A stretch of 64,000 nt of DNA from Gracilaria domingensis (GCA_022539475.1 VCMS01000076.1:124001-188000); one strand, 5' to 3'. Positions 1 to 10,877 are shown, counted from the stretch's first letter. Made by a program: numbers and translations. The notes: generated from the letters alone by a model not told the origin.

Positions 1-747
1 AGCAGCCTAGAAGTACTTCGTTCTTCCTCACGGGCCCCGAGTCGCGGCCCCATTGAGAGGTTAATCGGAGCCTTCGAAACCTCAACTGCCTTATCATCAA
101 ATGTTATGAAGCAGAGAAACGGCTGTAACAGTGCCGCCTCTTACGTCATCATGACGATGAGAAACCAGATCTTTCAACAGAAACGTTCTGTAGCACGCCA
201 GAATTAGGCTGTTACACCCATAACACAGAGAGAGAGAGAGAGAACCAGATCTGTGAATAGAGGAAGTACAGAGTTGGTCAGATATGCAATTTCCAGATCT
301 CTTCTGCTATCACTGCGCGGAAACTGAGATAGAAACGAAACTGTCTACACTCGGTTTCTATTCTTGTTTACTATGATCAGCTGCCCCTTATTGCCAGCAG
401 CAGTGAGGCTACCTTCATCTCGAGGCATCATGTCTCGGAGTCTGTAGAACAAAAGAACCGGATGTAAATCGGCTTGTGGTCTTCACATTGTGGCTCGAGA
501 ACCCTTATTTCGCACGTGATGAATTCCGAGCTGCGGTTTGGGGGGACGAAAAACAAAATCAGCGATCATTTACCGCTCTGGATAGTCTTTGGTGCTTGCA
601 GAAGAAGAGGCGTCGTTCTGCACTGGATTCTCAACTGGTTGGTGATAGCTAGAGTTTTACGGTTGGATCCCGCAGTCTGAATATGAAACATGGACACTTG
701 AAGAACGTCACTTCACTCTTAAACTGCGTATCATTAGTTCATTTTGT
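1..747. other. Window-edge region, no clear gene
   Basis: The first 747 bases lie downstream of the Nopp140-like gene, which ends at 748 on the minus strand. A dinucleotide (AG)n run is at 226-243. The only coding hint is a short frame at 474-680, described separately. No tRNA, rRNA or long reading frame is visible. Confidence 0.5.
474..680 (+). other. Possible 3' exon with an EEP-type SDH motif
   Basis: An open stretch of about 68 codons without an in-frame ATG before its core encodes ISDHLPLWIVF. This matches the last catalytic motif (Ser-Asp-His) of endonuclease/exonuclease/phosphatase (EEP) proteins. A stop lies just upstream in frame, so if real it would be a terminal exon of a gene extending beyond the left edge, or a remnant. 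About 40 residues with a hydrophobic stretch follow the motif. A competing open frame overlaps it. The motif match could be chance. Confidence 0.2.
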
Positions 748-2903
748 TTAGTCTGAGTCATCAGAGAACTTATACGAGTTAACTTCAAAACTGAGTCTAC
801 CGCCATGGTGATTGAGCCGCTTCTTCTTCGTCTTTTCCTTACGGAAGCCCTTCCCTTTTGTAACAACCAAATCACGATGCGCCCTGCTCCCGTATGTATC
901 CCTCTTTGAGAAAAATGAGTTATCCTTCAACCGGTCGTCCTTGAAGATGACATCCTCCGCTCTCACTCGCTTGAAAGGCGCTCGATTCTCTCGCTCCCCG
1001 TTCTCGAATGTAACGCTTCTTCGTCGTTTTCGCGATTGGGATGCTTCCTTTGACGCGATGTCAGTCATAGTCCCATTCTCCTTTGTTGTGCTGCTCTTCG
1101 CAGAGGCCAACTTCGAATCGGATTCTACCGAGGACTTCATCTTGGATTCTACCTTTGAAGCTTTCTTCTCTTCAATCTTTCCATCTTTCTTCGACGCAAC
1201 AGAAGCATGGTCTTTCTTGTGGGCTTTTTCGATTCGTCTGATTTTCCTTTTAGAGTTGCCTGAAGCATCTGGGCTTATGCTCTCCAATTTCCGGGAAAGA
1301 TCTTGAACAACTCCTGATTTGCGCCTGGTTGCTCTTTTCTCGTAGCTCTCGCTGCTGCTGCTGCTGCTGCTGCTGCTGTCGCTGCTGCTGCTGCTGCTAC
1401 TGTCGCTGCCGCCACTACTCCGGCTGGTGCTGTCTTCGTCATTACCATCGCCGGAAGTATCAGATAGAGATGAAGACTCGGAATCGGTCTTCTTAGTCTC
1501 TGCGGCTCTTGCTTTTCGAGCGTTAACGCCTGATCCATCACTAGATTCACTTGATGAGCTGCTGCTATCAGAATCGTCACCATCGGAGCTACCCGTCCTC
1601 ACGGCCTTTTCCCTTGAAGTAAGCTTCTTAGAGTCTTCACTAGAGGACGAGGATGGCGAAGAGGAAGAAGACGAAGAGGACGAAGAACTTGAAGAACTAG
1701 AATCTTCTGCCTTTGCAGTGCTAGCGCTCTGCCTCACAGTTTTGCTGGGACCAGAAGACTTAGACTTTTGAGGTCTTTCGCGAAGCTTCCCAGTTGGCTT
1801 TCTTACATCATGGGAGGTCGATTCCGAGTCAGACTCGGAATCCGACTCGGAATCTGACTCTGAGGCTGAATCACTGCTCGACTCTGAGCTGCTATCTCCA
1901 GATTTTAGATTTGGCGGCGCAGGCTTGTTGTTCTTGAGCGGTGGCTCATGCTCTGAAGATGATTCGGAATCCGATGAGCTGCGGCAAACCGCAGCGTTTG
2001 TAATAGATCCTAAGCCCGGGCGGTAGCTGGGAATGGCATCAGATTCATCAGCCGAGGAATCTGAAGAAGAGCTCTTACAAGAGCTACTGGAAGAGTCACT
2101 GGATGAAGAGGTATTAGAAGAAGACGAGGAAGTATCCGAATCGGAAGAAGACTGAGATTCGACCACAGATTCTGAGAGTGACTTCTGTTTTGCGCTTCGA
2201 GGCTTTTCAGACGTGCTTGCGTTCTTCGCCGTCCGCGAAAGCTTCTTTTTCAAGGCCGTGTCCACCAATGACTCGGAAGAACTGGAGCTTTCTGATTGTG
2301 ACGATAGCGAATCAGACTGAGAGTGTGAACTTGACGAAGAACTAGAGTCAGAATCGTTCTCGGGGCTTGACGAAGCAGACGATGACTGACTATCGGAGGA
2401 AGGCGAGCTGGAGGAAGAAGACGAGCTTGAGGAGGAAGAAGCGTTCTTCAAGCCATTCGCTTCTTGCACTTCGGAACTGCTGGCTGAATCAGAGGAGCTG
2501 GACTCGGAATGATCCTGTTTCGGCTTCGGCAGAGCTTCTTCTTTGAGTTTTGGTTTAGAGTCCTTCTTCACTTTAGCTTTGTCAAGCACCTTTTGGCGCT
2601 GATGTGAAGTGGCTGAACGAAAAGCGTTGTAAGCATCTTGAAGGATCTTTTCGCCCTTATTCCAATCCTATTGCGAGGTACGCAGTCCCATTTTGGAGAC
2701 AGGCGGTTAGCGCAAAAGAGGCATATGCGACGAGAGAGAAGGGTGTACGAGCGAAAGCAACTTACATGTTTAGAGTCATCAGCAAAAGCGGAAGCAGAGT
2801 GAATAAAGCCCGCTTCTACGAAGCCGTTGTATACAAGGGAGCACAGCGAATCGGAGCCCCAGTCGGGCAACGAGCTGCGCTTGTTGGCCGTCTGGCCGAC
2901 CAT
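748..2903 (-). CDS. Nopp140/SRP40-like nucleolar phosphoprotein (LisH + Ser/acidic repeats + SRP40_C), 2 exons
   Basis: Nopp140/SRP40 proteins are nucleolar chaperones of snoRNPs. Exon 1 (2903-2766, 46 codons) encodes a LisH-type helix pair around residues 11-45 (core LCSLVYNGFVEAGFIHSA). A 98-base intron (2765-2668, GTAAGT...TAG) joins it in phase 0 to exon 2 (2667-748). The whole is about 685 residues. The middle is long Ser tracts with Asp/Glu and Lys patches, the usual CK2-substrate pattern, partly encoded by CAG-type triplet runs near 1350-1400. The last 75 residues match SRP40_C, including RLKDNSFF and VTKGKGFRKEKTKKKR. Exon 2 has no ATG at its beginning, which supports the spliced model. 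Start 2903 is the nearest ATG before LisH; an in-frame upstream Met exists. It is divergent from the methylsterol oxidase gene, 349 bp away. Confidence 0.85.
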
Positions 2904-3252
2904 TTCGTGCGTAAGCGGCGCAGACGGCGGCGGGGAAGACGGCGCGCTGAGCTTGGAAAAGCTATGGCTGGGTCGCACGGCGACGGCGCATTGAGATAAA
3001 TTGATCCGCACGATCCGCATCGAAGTGCCCCCTTGATACATGGACGGCGCGCAGGCGAATGCGGCGCGCGCGCTCACGGCGCGCCGTGTGCGCAGGCGGC
3101 GCGCGACACGCGCACGATGCGATGTCCACCACTGCTCCCTCCGCTGATGGCGCGTGTGAGAAGAATCAACCGACTTGTGCAGCTCCGCATGAAAGCGTCG
3201 ACACGCTTTCTCGAGCGCCTTCGTCCACCGCGCGCCCAACTCCGCCGCAGTC
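2904..3252. promoter_or_regulatory. Divergent intergenic region, Nopp140-like / methylsterol oxidase
   Basis: This 349-base GC-rich spacer separates two divergent starts, so it must hold both promoters. I see no clear TATA box or long repeat. Short frames crossing it have biased composition and no recognisable product. Confidence 0.4.
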
Positions 3253-4056
3253 ATGGCGGGCGTACCGATGATTGTGTCCATGTGGGGCACCGTCATCAAC
3301 TCCTTCTCCGAGTATCAGCTCAAGACCGTCGTCACCTTTGTCATTCACGAGGCCTGTTACTGGGGCTCTTATCTCCCCTTCCTGCTGTTTGAGCAAATTC
3401 CTTATTGCACGCGATGGAAGTTGCAACCCGACAAACCTAACAGCGTGCCTGCGCTCAAGAACTGCTCGGTTCGCTTGATCCTGACCCACTTCTTTATGGT
3501 ACTTCCTATCATCATGCTCACGCATCCTGTCATGGACCTCATGGGGTCCAAGTACTCGGTCGAGGCTCTGCCGACGTTGCCGTTCCTCGCCTTTCAGGTC
3601 TTTTTGTTCTTTGTCATCGAAGATTTTGTCTTTTATTGGGGTCACCGAGCACTGCACACACCGCTACTATACAAGAAAGTGCATTATATCCATCACGAAC
3701 ACTCTGCCCCGTTCGGAATTGCCGCGGAGTACGCGCACCCGTTTGAGGTTATCTTCTTGGGTACCGCAACTCTAACTGGCCCAATGCTGTTAGCTCCGCA
3801 CTTGCTCACGCTATACGTGTATCTCGCCCTACGCTGCGCGCAGACTGTGGAGTGTCACTCCGGCTTCGACTTTCCGTGGAGCCTCAATCGATGGTTTCCT
3901 CTCTATGGAGGCGCCCACTTTCACGACCACCACCATCGAATTCATTCTGGCAACTACTCTAGTACTTTCATATGGGTAGACGCACTGTGCGGCACGGACA
4001 GCGCCTTTCAAGCATGGCGAAGAAAGAGGCAATTTAAGACTGCAAAACTCAAGTAA
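3253..4056 (+). CDS. C4-methylsterol monooxygenase (fatty acid hydroxylase superfamily)
   Basis: This 267-residue membrane protein removes C4 methyl groups in sterol synthesis at the ER (ERG25/SMO family). Three histidine boxes for the di-iron centre are visible: HRALH at residues 131-135, HYIHH at 144-148 and HDHHH at 224-228. Between boxes two and three lies SAPFGIAAEYAHP, typical of the methylsterol oxidases within the wider hydroxylase superfamily. Hydrophobic segments near 25-45, 75-95 and 110-128 fit membrane helices. Length is close to fungal and plant relatives. The ATG at 3253 is the first in frame. No classical KKXX tail is present, though the C terminus is Lys-rich. Confidence 0.9.
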   Translation: MAGVPMIVSMWGTVINSFSEYQLKTVVTFVIHEACYWGSYLPFLLFEQIPYCTRWKLQPDKPNSVPALKNCSVRLILTHFFMVLPIIMLTHPVMDLMGSKYSVEALPTLPFLAFQVFLFFVIEDFVFYWGHRALHTPLLYKKVHYIHHEHSAPFGIAAEYAHPFEVIFLGTATLTGPMLLAPHLLTLYVYLALRCAQTVECHSGFDFPWSLNRWFPLYGGAHFHDHHHRIHSGNYSSTFIWVDALCGTDSAFQAWRRKRQFKTAKLK

Positions 4057-4580
4057 TGCAACGCTTGAGTGCTTCCATGCCCGGCTTCTTCATGCTGTCG
4101 TGCAATACTCTTCTTGCTCCACATTGTTTGTCAAAGGCCTGGGGCCACGTGCTCGCTTGAGCAGGTTCACTAGTGATGTGCTATTCAAAATGTTGAGCGT
4201 TGTATGTAACGTATTTGCAATTCTACACCTGTTGTTGAGCACTGATGACTATCACTGTGACTTTGAGACGTCACTACTGACTCGGTAAACAATACATCGT
4301 ATCTGTTTTCGCCTGCAGCGTCATAGCTTTCCGATGTCCATCTATGACCATTCCCGAGTATCATAAATGAGAAACATTGAGCGTCGTCCCTTCCATAGAT
4401 GAAGTACAGCATGCGAATTCTAACCTCACATATGTCAGCATTATCGAAACAAACAAGCACCGTGAACTTGAAAAGTCTGGCACCATGTGGTCTCAGAGGC
4501 GTCACGAAATGTGGAGGAAATACGAGTGACTGCTGAGCAAGATGGACAGTTGTGTATGGGGTGATTAGTAAGCGGTACAT
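4057..4580. other. Convergent 3' spacer, no gene seen
   Basis: These 524 bases lie between the converging methylsterol oxidase and ASF1 genes. Short open frames occur but show no recognisable product or codon structure. The stretch probably holds the two 3' untranslated regions. Confidence 0.4.
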
Positions 4581-5249
4581 CTATGCGACATTTGTTTGTC
4601 GATTGACTTCAGCAGCAAAATGAGAACCATCTGTAGACAACTCAGGTTCTGTAGGTGTACCGGTCTTAACCTCGCGAAAGTCAAATTTGTGCGGAAACTT
4701 TGTAACTCTTGGCTCATGAGCAGCGACAGTACGTTGAATTTTGTTGATGAGAGGTTTCGATGGTGGGTTCTCATGTAGCTCGGGATCAGTGTACTGGTTG
4801 CTTACATAGTATCCCACTCGAATGAACTCGGCGCCGTTGTAGCTGCATGTGAGCAAAACGATGGTGACTCCAAGAACGTCAGAATCTGGGATTATTGAGG
4901 AGTTGGGAGCGTCCACTTGAAGCACGAACATGAACCGGCCCGTGTTGTCTGCTGGTAGAAGAACTGCGTCTAGCTCTTGGTCATGACTTTCATCCTCTGC
5001 GCAGCCCACATAGATCACCTTCCATTCTATGTCTAACCAAGGCGCCGTGACGCGAGCGATACAAAAATGGTACGAGCGGTTAGTGCGCCGATATAAGAAA
5101 GAAGCTTGATGATTTTCGCGGGGAAAACAGAGCGACATACCTTCCTTAAGCGACTCACGGACATCATACGTTATCTCAAACTGCAGGGGGTTAGTGAATG
5201 GGGCAGGATTGTCAAGAACCTTGACATCGAAAATGTCAACAGCAGCCAT
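4581..5249 (-). CDS. ASF1: Histone H3-H4 chaperone ASF1, 2 exons
   Basis: ASF1 binds H3-H4 dimers and feeds them to CAF-1 and HIRA. Exon 1 (5249-5141) and exon 2 (5032-4581) flank a 108-base intron (5140-5033, GTATGT...TTAG). Splicing gives the family-typical ESLKEDIEWKVIYVG; unspliced reading would insert 36 foreign residues there. The product has 186 residues. Conserved blocks seen include VKVLDNPAPFTNPLQFEITY at the N terminus, DQELD, the GVT segment and EFIRVGYYVSNQY near residue 140. The C-terminal tail is short and not strongly acidic, unlike yeast Asf1. It is on the same strand as bL17, 270 bp downstream of that start. Confidence 0.93.
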   Translation of the reverse strand: MAAVDIFDVKVLDNPAPFTNPLQFEITYDVRESLKEGMSLCFPRENHQASFLYRRTNRSYHFCIARVTAPWLDIEWKVIYVGCAEDESHDQELDAVLLPADNTGRFMFVLQVDAPNSSIIPDSDVLGVTIVLLTCSYNGAEFIRVGYYVSNQYTDPELHENPPSKPLINKIQRTVAAHEPRVTKFPHKFDFREVKTGTPTEPELSTDGSHFAAEVNRQTNVA

Positions 5250-5519
5250 GTCGCATGGCTTGCGAGGTTACGAGGAAAGGGAAGAAAAAAGCGAAGCAGT
5301 GGGATGAGGACGCACGATGGGGATGCGCAGCACAACGGAGTTGGCACACATGGGTTTGGCTTTACGCTTCGCGCCAAATATCTACGTATCGGTGCGCCGT
5401 TGCGCGCGCTCTCAAATGGAGCCAATTTTGAGGCCTTCGCCTGTACGACGCCGAGTGTAGCGCTCTCCCGACTTGCCGCGGGAAGTTTCGAGCGTTCTCA
5501 CCACGTGCGCAGTCGTGGC

Positions 5520-5981
5520 TCAGTCCAATGCCACCGCCAGTCCAGCGTGAGCGCGCGGCGACGAAGTCGAGCGCGTCTTCCTCTGTTGCTTCCTCAGGAT
5601 CTGTTCCGGAGTGAGGATAGTCTTGTCAGTCTGCGTCCACTCGATCACCGCCATAGGCGCACAATCGCCCTTTCTAAACCGAGTCTTGAGCACTCGCGTG
5701 TAGCCACCGCATCTGTCCTGGAAACGCGGCGCGAGGTCCACGAACACCTTCTTGGCCGCCTGGTTGGTCTGAACGTAGCCATTAACGCGTCGCTTGGCGT
5801 GCAAGTTCTGTTTCTTTCCTAGCGTGATTATGCGATCTGCGATGCGACGGAGCTCCTTTGCCTTTGCTACCGTCGTTTCTATGCGCTCGTGCTCGATGAG
5901 CGACGTGACTTGATTACGGAATAGAGCTTTTCGATGCGCACCAGTCCGCGACAGCTTCCGCAGCGCCACTCTATGCCTCAT
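5520..5981 (-). CDS. Organellar large-subunit ribosomal protein bL17
   Basis: This 153-residue protein is a bacterial-type L17, which packs near the peptide tunnel exit. The N terminus MRHRVALRKLSRTGAHRKAL is the conserved start of the mature family, followed by FRNQVTSLIEHERIETTVAKAKE. There is no evident N-terminal presequence. Mitochondrial L17 often lacks one too, so a mitochondrial role is favoured, but a plastid role is not excluded. A C-terminal extension of about 30 residues follows the core. It is divergent from the endonuclease V gene with a spacer of about 200 bp. Confidence 0.92.
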   Translation of the reverse strand: MRHRVALRKLSRTGAHRKALFRNQVTSLIEHERIETTVAKAKELRRIADRIITLGKKQNLHAKRRVNGYVQTNQAAKKVFVDLAPRFQDRCGGYTRVLKTRFRKGDCAPMAVIEWTQTDKTILTPEQILRKQQRKTRSTSSPRAHAGLAVALD

Positions 5982-6190
5982 GACGCAGTGACAGCGCTCT
6001 GTTAAAGATATGCGGGATCAAGATTGACGGGATAAGCCGGATCATCGGCGCTTGTCGTTTTGAAACTCCACAAATGGTTAGCCACTAGCTAGAATAAGGG
6101 TATTTCTGTTTTATTTTTCTAAATAGAATTGGGTTCCTTGGGAGGCCTGTGAAGGAAGTCTTCCCAATTCTTCATCAATTCTTCCAAGTC

Positions 6191-7099
6191 ATGATTGTCT
6201 CAGGCTTTCACGTAAGCCCCCTTCTATGTAGAACTGTTTTCCAGGGCCGACCTCGCAGTTGCTGTATTAACACAATACTCGCCCGGATGAGTGTTCACAG
6301 TGAAAGCGATGCACCCTTTAAGGCCCTTGTATCCTCCTGGGTGACAACTCAAGAGCAAATAGCGAAGAAAGTCGACTGCAGCGACGACAACAACAGCTGG
6401 AGTCACTTCTTTACCTCTGAAAGATTTCAGGCCGATAGAGATCTATTCGTGGCCGGAGCTGATGTATCTTTTTCCACCACGGAAGACCTTGCAATCGGGA
6501 CAGTGACTGTTGTGAAGCTTTGTCCCGATGCGTCACACAAGCTCGTGTTTTCAAAGTCGTGCGAGGTTTCAATGGGGCAACCGTATGTGCCGACGTTTTT
6601 GGGCTTTCGCGAGGCTCCAGTTGTATCTACACTTTTAAATCAGCTACCAGACGTGGTTCGCAGATGTATAGACTGCTTGTTGGTTGATGGGAACGGCCTC
6701 TTGCACCCACGCAAAGCTGGTTTAGCCTGTCATGTCGGTGTGGAAGAGGACATTCCTTGTGTCGGAGTGTCAAAGACATTGCTGTGCGTTGATGGTCTTG
6801 ATGAGAAGACCATACGCCAGCAGGCAGCAGTCGGCGGCCCGCATGGAGTTGATGTGGTTGGGCAAAGCGGTTTCTTGTGGGGAAAAGCGATTATGACTGG
6901 ACACGCACAACGAAAGCCAATATACGTTTCGGTTGGGCACAGAGTGGGCCTTTCTACGTGTGCGAAACTTGTTCAAACTCTTTGTGATTATCGAGTTCCA
7001 GCCCCAGTTCGATACGCAGATTTACACTCTCGAGCGTTTATCAGGGGTGAGCGCAATGACCTGTTCAAAAAAGAAGAGTTTATATCTTCAGGCTCCTAA
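6191..7099 (+). CDS. Endonuclease V (inosine-specific)
   Basis: Endonuclease V cuts nucleic acid one nucleotide 3' of inosine; eukaryotic members act mainly on RNA. Family motifs appear in order: AGADVSF (catalytic Asp near residue 91), QPYVPTFLGFREAP (wedge Tyr and catalytic Glu), DGNGLLHPRKAGLACHVG (catalytic Asp), and VGVSKTLL. The open frame extends upstream of 6191 only through a GTG. I chose the first ATG (302 residues), and an ATG at 6287 (MSVHSE) would give a form closer to the usual family length. The residues between the two ATGs could be a targeting sequence or untranslated. Confidence 0.9.
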   Translation: MIVSGFHVSPLLCRTVFQGRPRSCCINTILARMSVHSESDAPFKALVSSWVTTQEQIAKKVDCSDDNNSWSHFFTSERFQADRDLFVAGADVSFSTTEDLAIGTVTVVKLCPDASHKLVFSKSCEVSMGQPYVPTFLGFREAPVVSTLLNQLPDVVRRCIDCLLVDGNGLLHPRKAGLACHVGVEEDIPCVGVSKTLLCVDGLDEKTIRQQAAVGGPHGVDVVGQSGFLWGKAIMTGHAQRKPIYVSVGHRVGLSTCAKLVQTLCDYRVPAPVRYADLHSRAFIRGERNDLFKKEEFISSGS

Positions 7100-7956
7100 A
7101 CTTTGAAGTTGAAACGCTTGTATGTACTGTGTACAAGAAGCTGAAACCAACCTGACATTTATCATCTTCCAATCATGATGAGAATGAGTTGATCGTCAAG
7201 CCATTCCAGCGGAACAATAAGGAGAATAAGGGCATTATGTCCATGATGTACACAACAGGATTTCTCGAACTTGTTACTGTTTTGTCACCTGTCACCTTGC
7301 TTAATCATGATGATGGGCGTTTGTTGTGTGCTACGCTCCTCCATCTCTTTATCTTGTTCTGCTTGGTTGTCGGAGGTTCCTTATCGATATGTCTTGAAAG
7401 CAGGGAGAGATGCCTGCAACGGAGGAACGCAACTCAAAAGCACAGCCTATGACTGAAGCATTTTCCTCGTCACATCATGTGACTCAGTTCTAGGATACGG
7501 AGAAGAGTAATTGCTCCCCACCTTGCATCCATTGTGTCATGCGCTCGCCATGATGGTGATTCTGATACGATAAGGCTTAATGATTTGTGTTATGAGCAGA
7601 AATGTTTCGTTCTTCACATAACGCCACATGCCCATTCGACTCGGGACAAAGAATGCTGTCATGAGATATGGTCTCTTCTTTGTGATAGCCTAATTACTGA
7701 GTTCTTTACATTGAACGAACAGTGCGCTAAGACAAATCTCAAACGACACTGCTATTTAGCCATTAAGTACAATCCGGATCGGATAAGATATCCCACAGAA
7801 TGGACAAGCGACACAAAAAAAGCAGCATTACATCCCATTGACTACATACTAATAAAACCGCTGGGCGTTACCAAAAAGAAAACAAAAAAACCCACTCGGG
7901 TTAAACACCATTATCATAAGAAGCTTTGATGTTTGCGCAGCAAACTTTGCAGTGCG
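7100..7956. other. Convergent spacer, no gene seen
   Basis: This stretch of 857 bases between the converging endonuclease V and HCF173-like genes has moderate AT content. A 131-codon open stretch at 7534-7929 ends in a Lys-rich run, resembles no family I know and is probably chance. No RNA gene is visible. Confidence 0.4.
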
Positions 7957-9657
7957 CTAAGCGACAGTTTCTTCAGAGGGCTTGCTATCCGGAACATAAG
8001 GAAACGGAGCAAAAGACCTAGATTCTTCTTCATCAGGTGTGAGTCGCTTGATTCGTTCATCAGCAGTGCCCAAATTCTCTACATCATCCTCGGCAATGGC
8101 GACTTCAGTTGTTACATTCGTCAATCCAGGGGTGTCAAAAGCCTTTAGGATCAAATCGGCAACATCATCTCTACCAACACGTCCCGTGATGTTGTCTCCT
8201 TGATCAAACACAAGACGGTTCAATCCGACTGTTTCTTCTTCTGTGAGCGCTGTTGGTCGAAGAATGCAGTACGGAATACCTGATACGCGCAACGAATCTT
8301 CGCCCGCAAGCTTCCAATTCAGAAGCTTCCCGAGCTGCTCATTTAGCTTGACAGCAGGTGGTACTTCTTCGAACTGTTCGTCGGTTCGCAGGGGGCGTGT
8401 GGTCGCTGCGGATCCTATATGAACCACCTTTGGGCATCCGGCGTGTTCTTGTTCTGTATACGCGCTAATGGCACCGATACAAAGCTGAAACCTTCCGGGA
8501 TTGAAGTTGTCATTGAGATTGCCATCATACTCGAACTTGCTGAGCATGATCTGAAAGGCGAAGATTCGTTTTGGGTTGAGCGGCTGGCCCTTCTTCAGAG
8601 TCTTTGCGCGGAACACGGTTCTGAATTCGCTGAATGGAACGCGAACCTCCTCCCAGACGCCGTTGACGGTGGGGAAAGTGTAGCAATGTGATACACCATC
8701 CCAGTTTTGATCACAGCGAATGATGAGCTTGTAACTCTGGCCGTCTCCCTTAACCCTCAAATCAATTCCGTTGTAGGCACTCAAATCCATGGGTGTGTCA
8801 AAAGTGACTGTTCGCGCGGATGTGAAGCCGCCTCTATTGTCGGTTGATACGAAGCCGGAAAAGATGAGCTGTGAGTCTCTAACACTCAAGTTGCTCTCGC
8901 TGACGCCTCCCATGACAACGTCGTCGAGAGGACCCCATTGCGAGGCGACCTTTTCCCTGTCAGTAAACTCGAGCACCGGCAATGTGTCGACCCTGTTTAT
9001 GGCGTCAAAATGCTTCCTAGCGCCGTCGATGAGGTTCTTGAGACCTCGATACTCGACATTCTCAGGGGAGTCGGCAAGCACAACGGGCGCATAGAACTTG
9101 ACGCCCTGAAAGTACTTGGAGCGATCAGGATCATCCTGGGGCCCCACGCGAGTGCCAGTGCAACTGGCAACAGCCACCACGTCCTCGAACAGCTCCTGTC
9201 GCACATTGTACAAGTCGGAAACAAAAATGTGCAGCATTCCGTTTTGCTCGTGCTGCAGCGCATCGACGCCAACCATCAAAAGCGCATCAATCAACCTGTC
9301 GCGATCCCTGGTGAGCGCGCGAACCTTCTTGCCGTCGCGCAGCAGGTTTCGCACGACGCGGCGGCCGGAGCCGCCGCTGGCGCCGGTGACGAGGTACACG
9401 GGGGTGGCGGCGGACTTGGCGAGCTTTCTGGCGCGGGTGCGCAGCTCTGCGGCGGGGTCGGAGCGTCTGGGGCGCAGAAACTTGGCCAGCGGCGAGTAGA
9501 AGAGCGCGGTTTTCACGAAGCGCGAGAAGGGCCAGGGCGATGAGGCGGCGCGCATGCGCACGGGGGCGCGCGCGCGCGGGGGGGCGCGCGTGGTGAGCGG
9601 CAGCGCATGGATGGAGCGGCGTGCGGGCAGGGGGCTGTGCGGGACGAAGAGGTACAT
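7957..9657 (-). CDS. HCF173-like plastid protein, Rossmann fold with inserted CIA30 domain (copy A)
   Basis: HCF173 of plants is an SDR-like plastid factor for psbA mRNA stability and translation; this role is inferred by family. The 566 residues start with a hydroxylated, Arg-rich presequence (about 1-80) that looks like a plastid transit peptide. Then come the dinucleotide motif VTGASGGSGRRVVRNLL, a CIA30 domain around residues 230-410 (QWGPLDDVVMGGVS, NRGGFTSAR, WDGVSHCYTF) and the C-terminal part of the Rossmann fold (LAGEDSLRVSGIPYCILRPT). The start at 9657 gives MYLFVP, matching the MYAFVP start of copy B at 26792. Upstream open frame on this strand is only the shadow of the FkbM gene. 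The 5' part lies in the GC island. Confidence 0.88.
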   Translation of the reverse strand: MYLFVPHSPLPARRSIHALPLTTRAPPRARAPVRMRAASSPWPFSRFVKTALFYSPLAKFLRPRRSDPAAELRTRARKLAKSAATPVYLVTGASGGSGRRVVRNLLRDGKKVRALTRDRDRLIDALLMVGVDALQHEQNGMLHIFVSDLYNVRQELFEDVVAVASCTGTRVGPQDDPDRSKYFQGVKFYAPVVLADSPENVEYRGLKNLIDGARKHFDAINRVDTLPVLEFTDREKVASQWGPLDDVVMGGVSESNLSVRDSQLIFSGFVSTDNRGGFTSARTVTFDTPMDLSAYNGIDLRVKGDGQSYKLIIRCDQNWDGVSHCYTFPTVNGVWEEVRVPFSEFRTVFRAKTLKKGQPLNPKRIFAFQIMLSKFEYDGNLNDNFNPGRFQLCIGAISAYTEQEHAGCPKVVHIGSAATTRPLRTDEQFEEVPPAVKLNEQLGKLLNWKLAGEDSLRVSGIPYCILRPTALTEEETVGLNRLVFDQGDNITGRVGRDDVADLILKAFDTPGLTNVTTEVAIAEDDVENLGTADERIKRLTPDEEESRSFAPFPYVPDSKPSEETVA

Positions 9658-9860
9658 GGCGATGAGGTGAGGTGCGGGTCGGGGCTGAGAGCGGGGAAGG
9701 GCGGCGGGCGCGGAGATCAATCTCCGCGCCCTGTCATTGGCGTGCAAAAGATGCACGCACGTGCAAACAGCAGGCATTTGGGCGCAAATGATTTGGCGAA
9801 AGCGGCTCGGCAGCAGGCGGTGCTCGACGGCGGCGGCGCGGCGCGGCGATCGCAGCGGCG

Positions 9861-10825
9861 ATGAGCACGGGCACAGCGCGCGCGCGCGCGCGCCTCCTGG
9901 CGGCGCTGGCGCTGGCGGCGCTGGCGCTGGCGCTGGCGGCGGGCGACGGCGGCGACGCGGAGCGCGAGCTGGTGGAGGTGCCGCGCGGGCACATCGACGC
10001 GCTGCTGCACGAGCAGGCGCTGTCGCACGTGGCGTTCCACTCGGACGCGGTGAAGCTGCGGCTGGCGCAGCTGTTCGCCAACTACAGCCGCGCGGTGGCG
10101 ATCGTGGGCGTGGAGTGGGGCGGCGAGGCGTTCCTGCTGGCCGAGCACAACTTGAGCGTGTACGCGTTCGAGCCGGCGTCCAAGTTCGCGGCGCACCTGC
10201 AGCGCGCGCGGCGCGCCAACGCGCACTGGAACCTGACGGTGATCGCGGCGGCGGCCGGCAACGGCTCGGCCGCGCGCGTGACGCTCGAGTACGACAACGC
10301 GGGCATCTCGGAGACGGTGCGCGCGGCGCGCGTGGACGACCACGTGCGCGAGCCGCTGGCGGTGCTGTCGGCGGACATCCAGGGCGACGAGCTGCACGCG
10401 CTGCAGGGCGCGGCGGCGCTGCTGCGCGGCGCGGCGCCGCGCGTGGCGTCGCTGTGGGTGGAGGCGATCGCGTGCAACGCCAAGGTGCCGGCGCTGCTGG
10501 CGCTGCTGGACGCGCGCTACGCGGCGTTCGACTTCGTGCCGTGGGGGCTGCCGGCGGCGCGGCGCGCCGGCAGCCGCGTGCGCGCGGAGCGCGGCAGCTT
10601 CGCGTGGGAGCCGACGCGCCGCGGCGCGCACGTGGCGTACGCGCGCTGGCTGTGCGCGCAGCGCCGGCGGCGCTTCCACTGGCTGCAGACCGACCTGCTG
10701 CTGATTCGACGCGACCTGCTGACGCGGGCGCTGTACGCGCAGCTGCGCGCGCTCGCCGCGCTGTGCTCGCGCGCGCCGCCGCCGCTGCCGCCCGCGCGCT
10801 GCCAGCTGCGCCGCCTGCTGCGCCT

Positions 10826-10877
<52 letters not shown>

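Noticed and set aside
812-1771. Plus-strand frames opposite the Ser-rich Nopp140-like gene
   Set aside because: Mirror frames of Ser/Glu codons; the minus strand carries LisH and SRP40_C.
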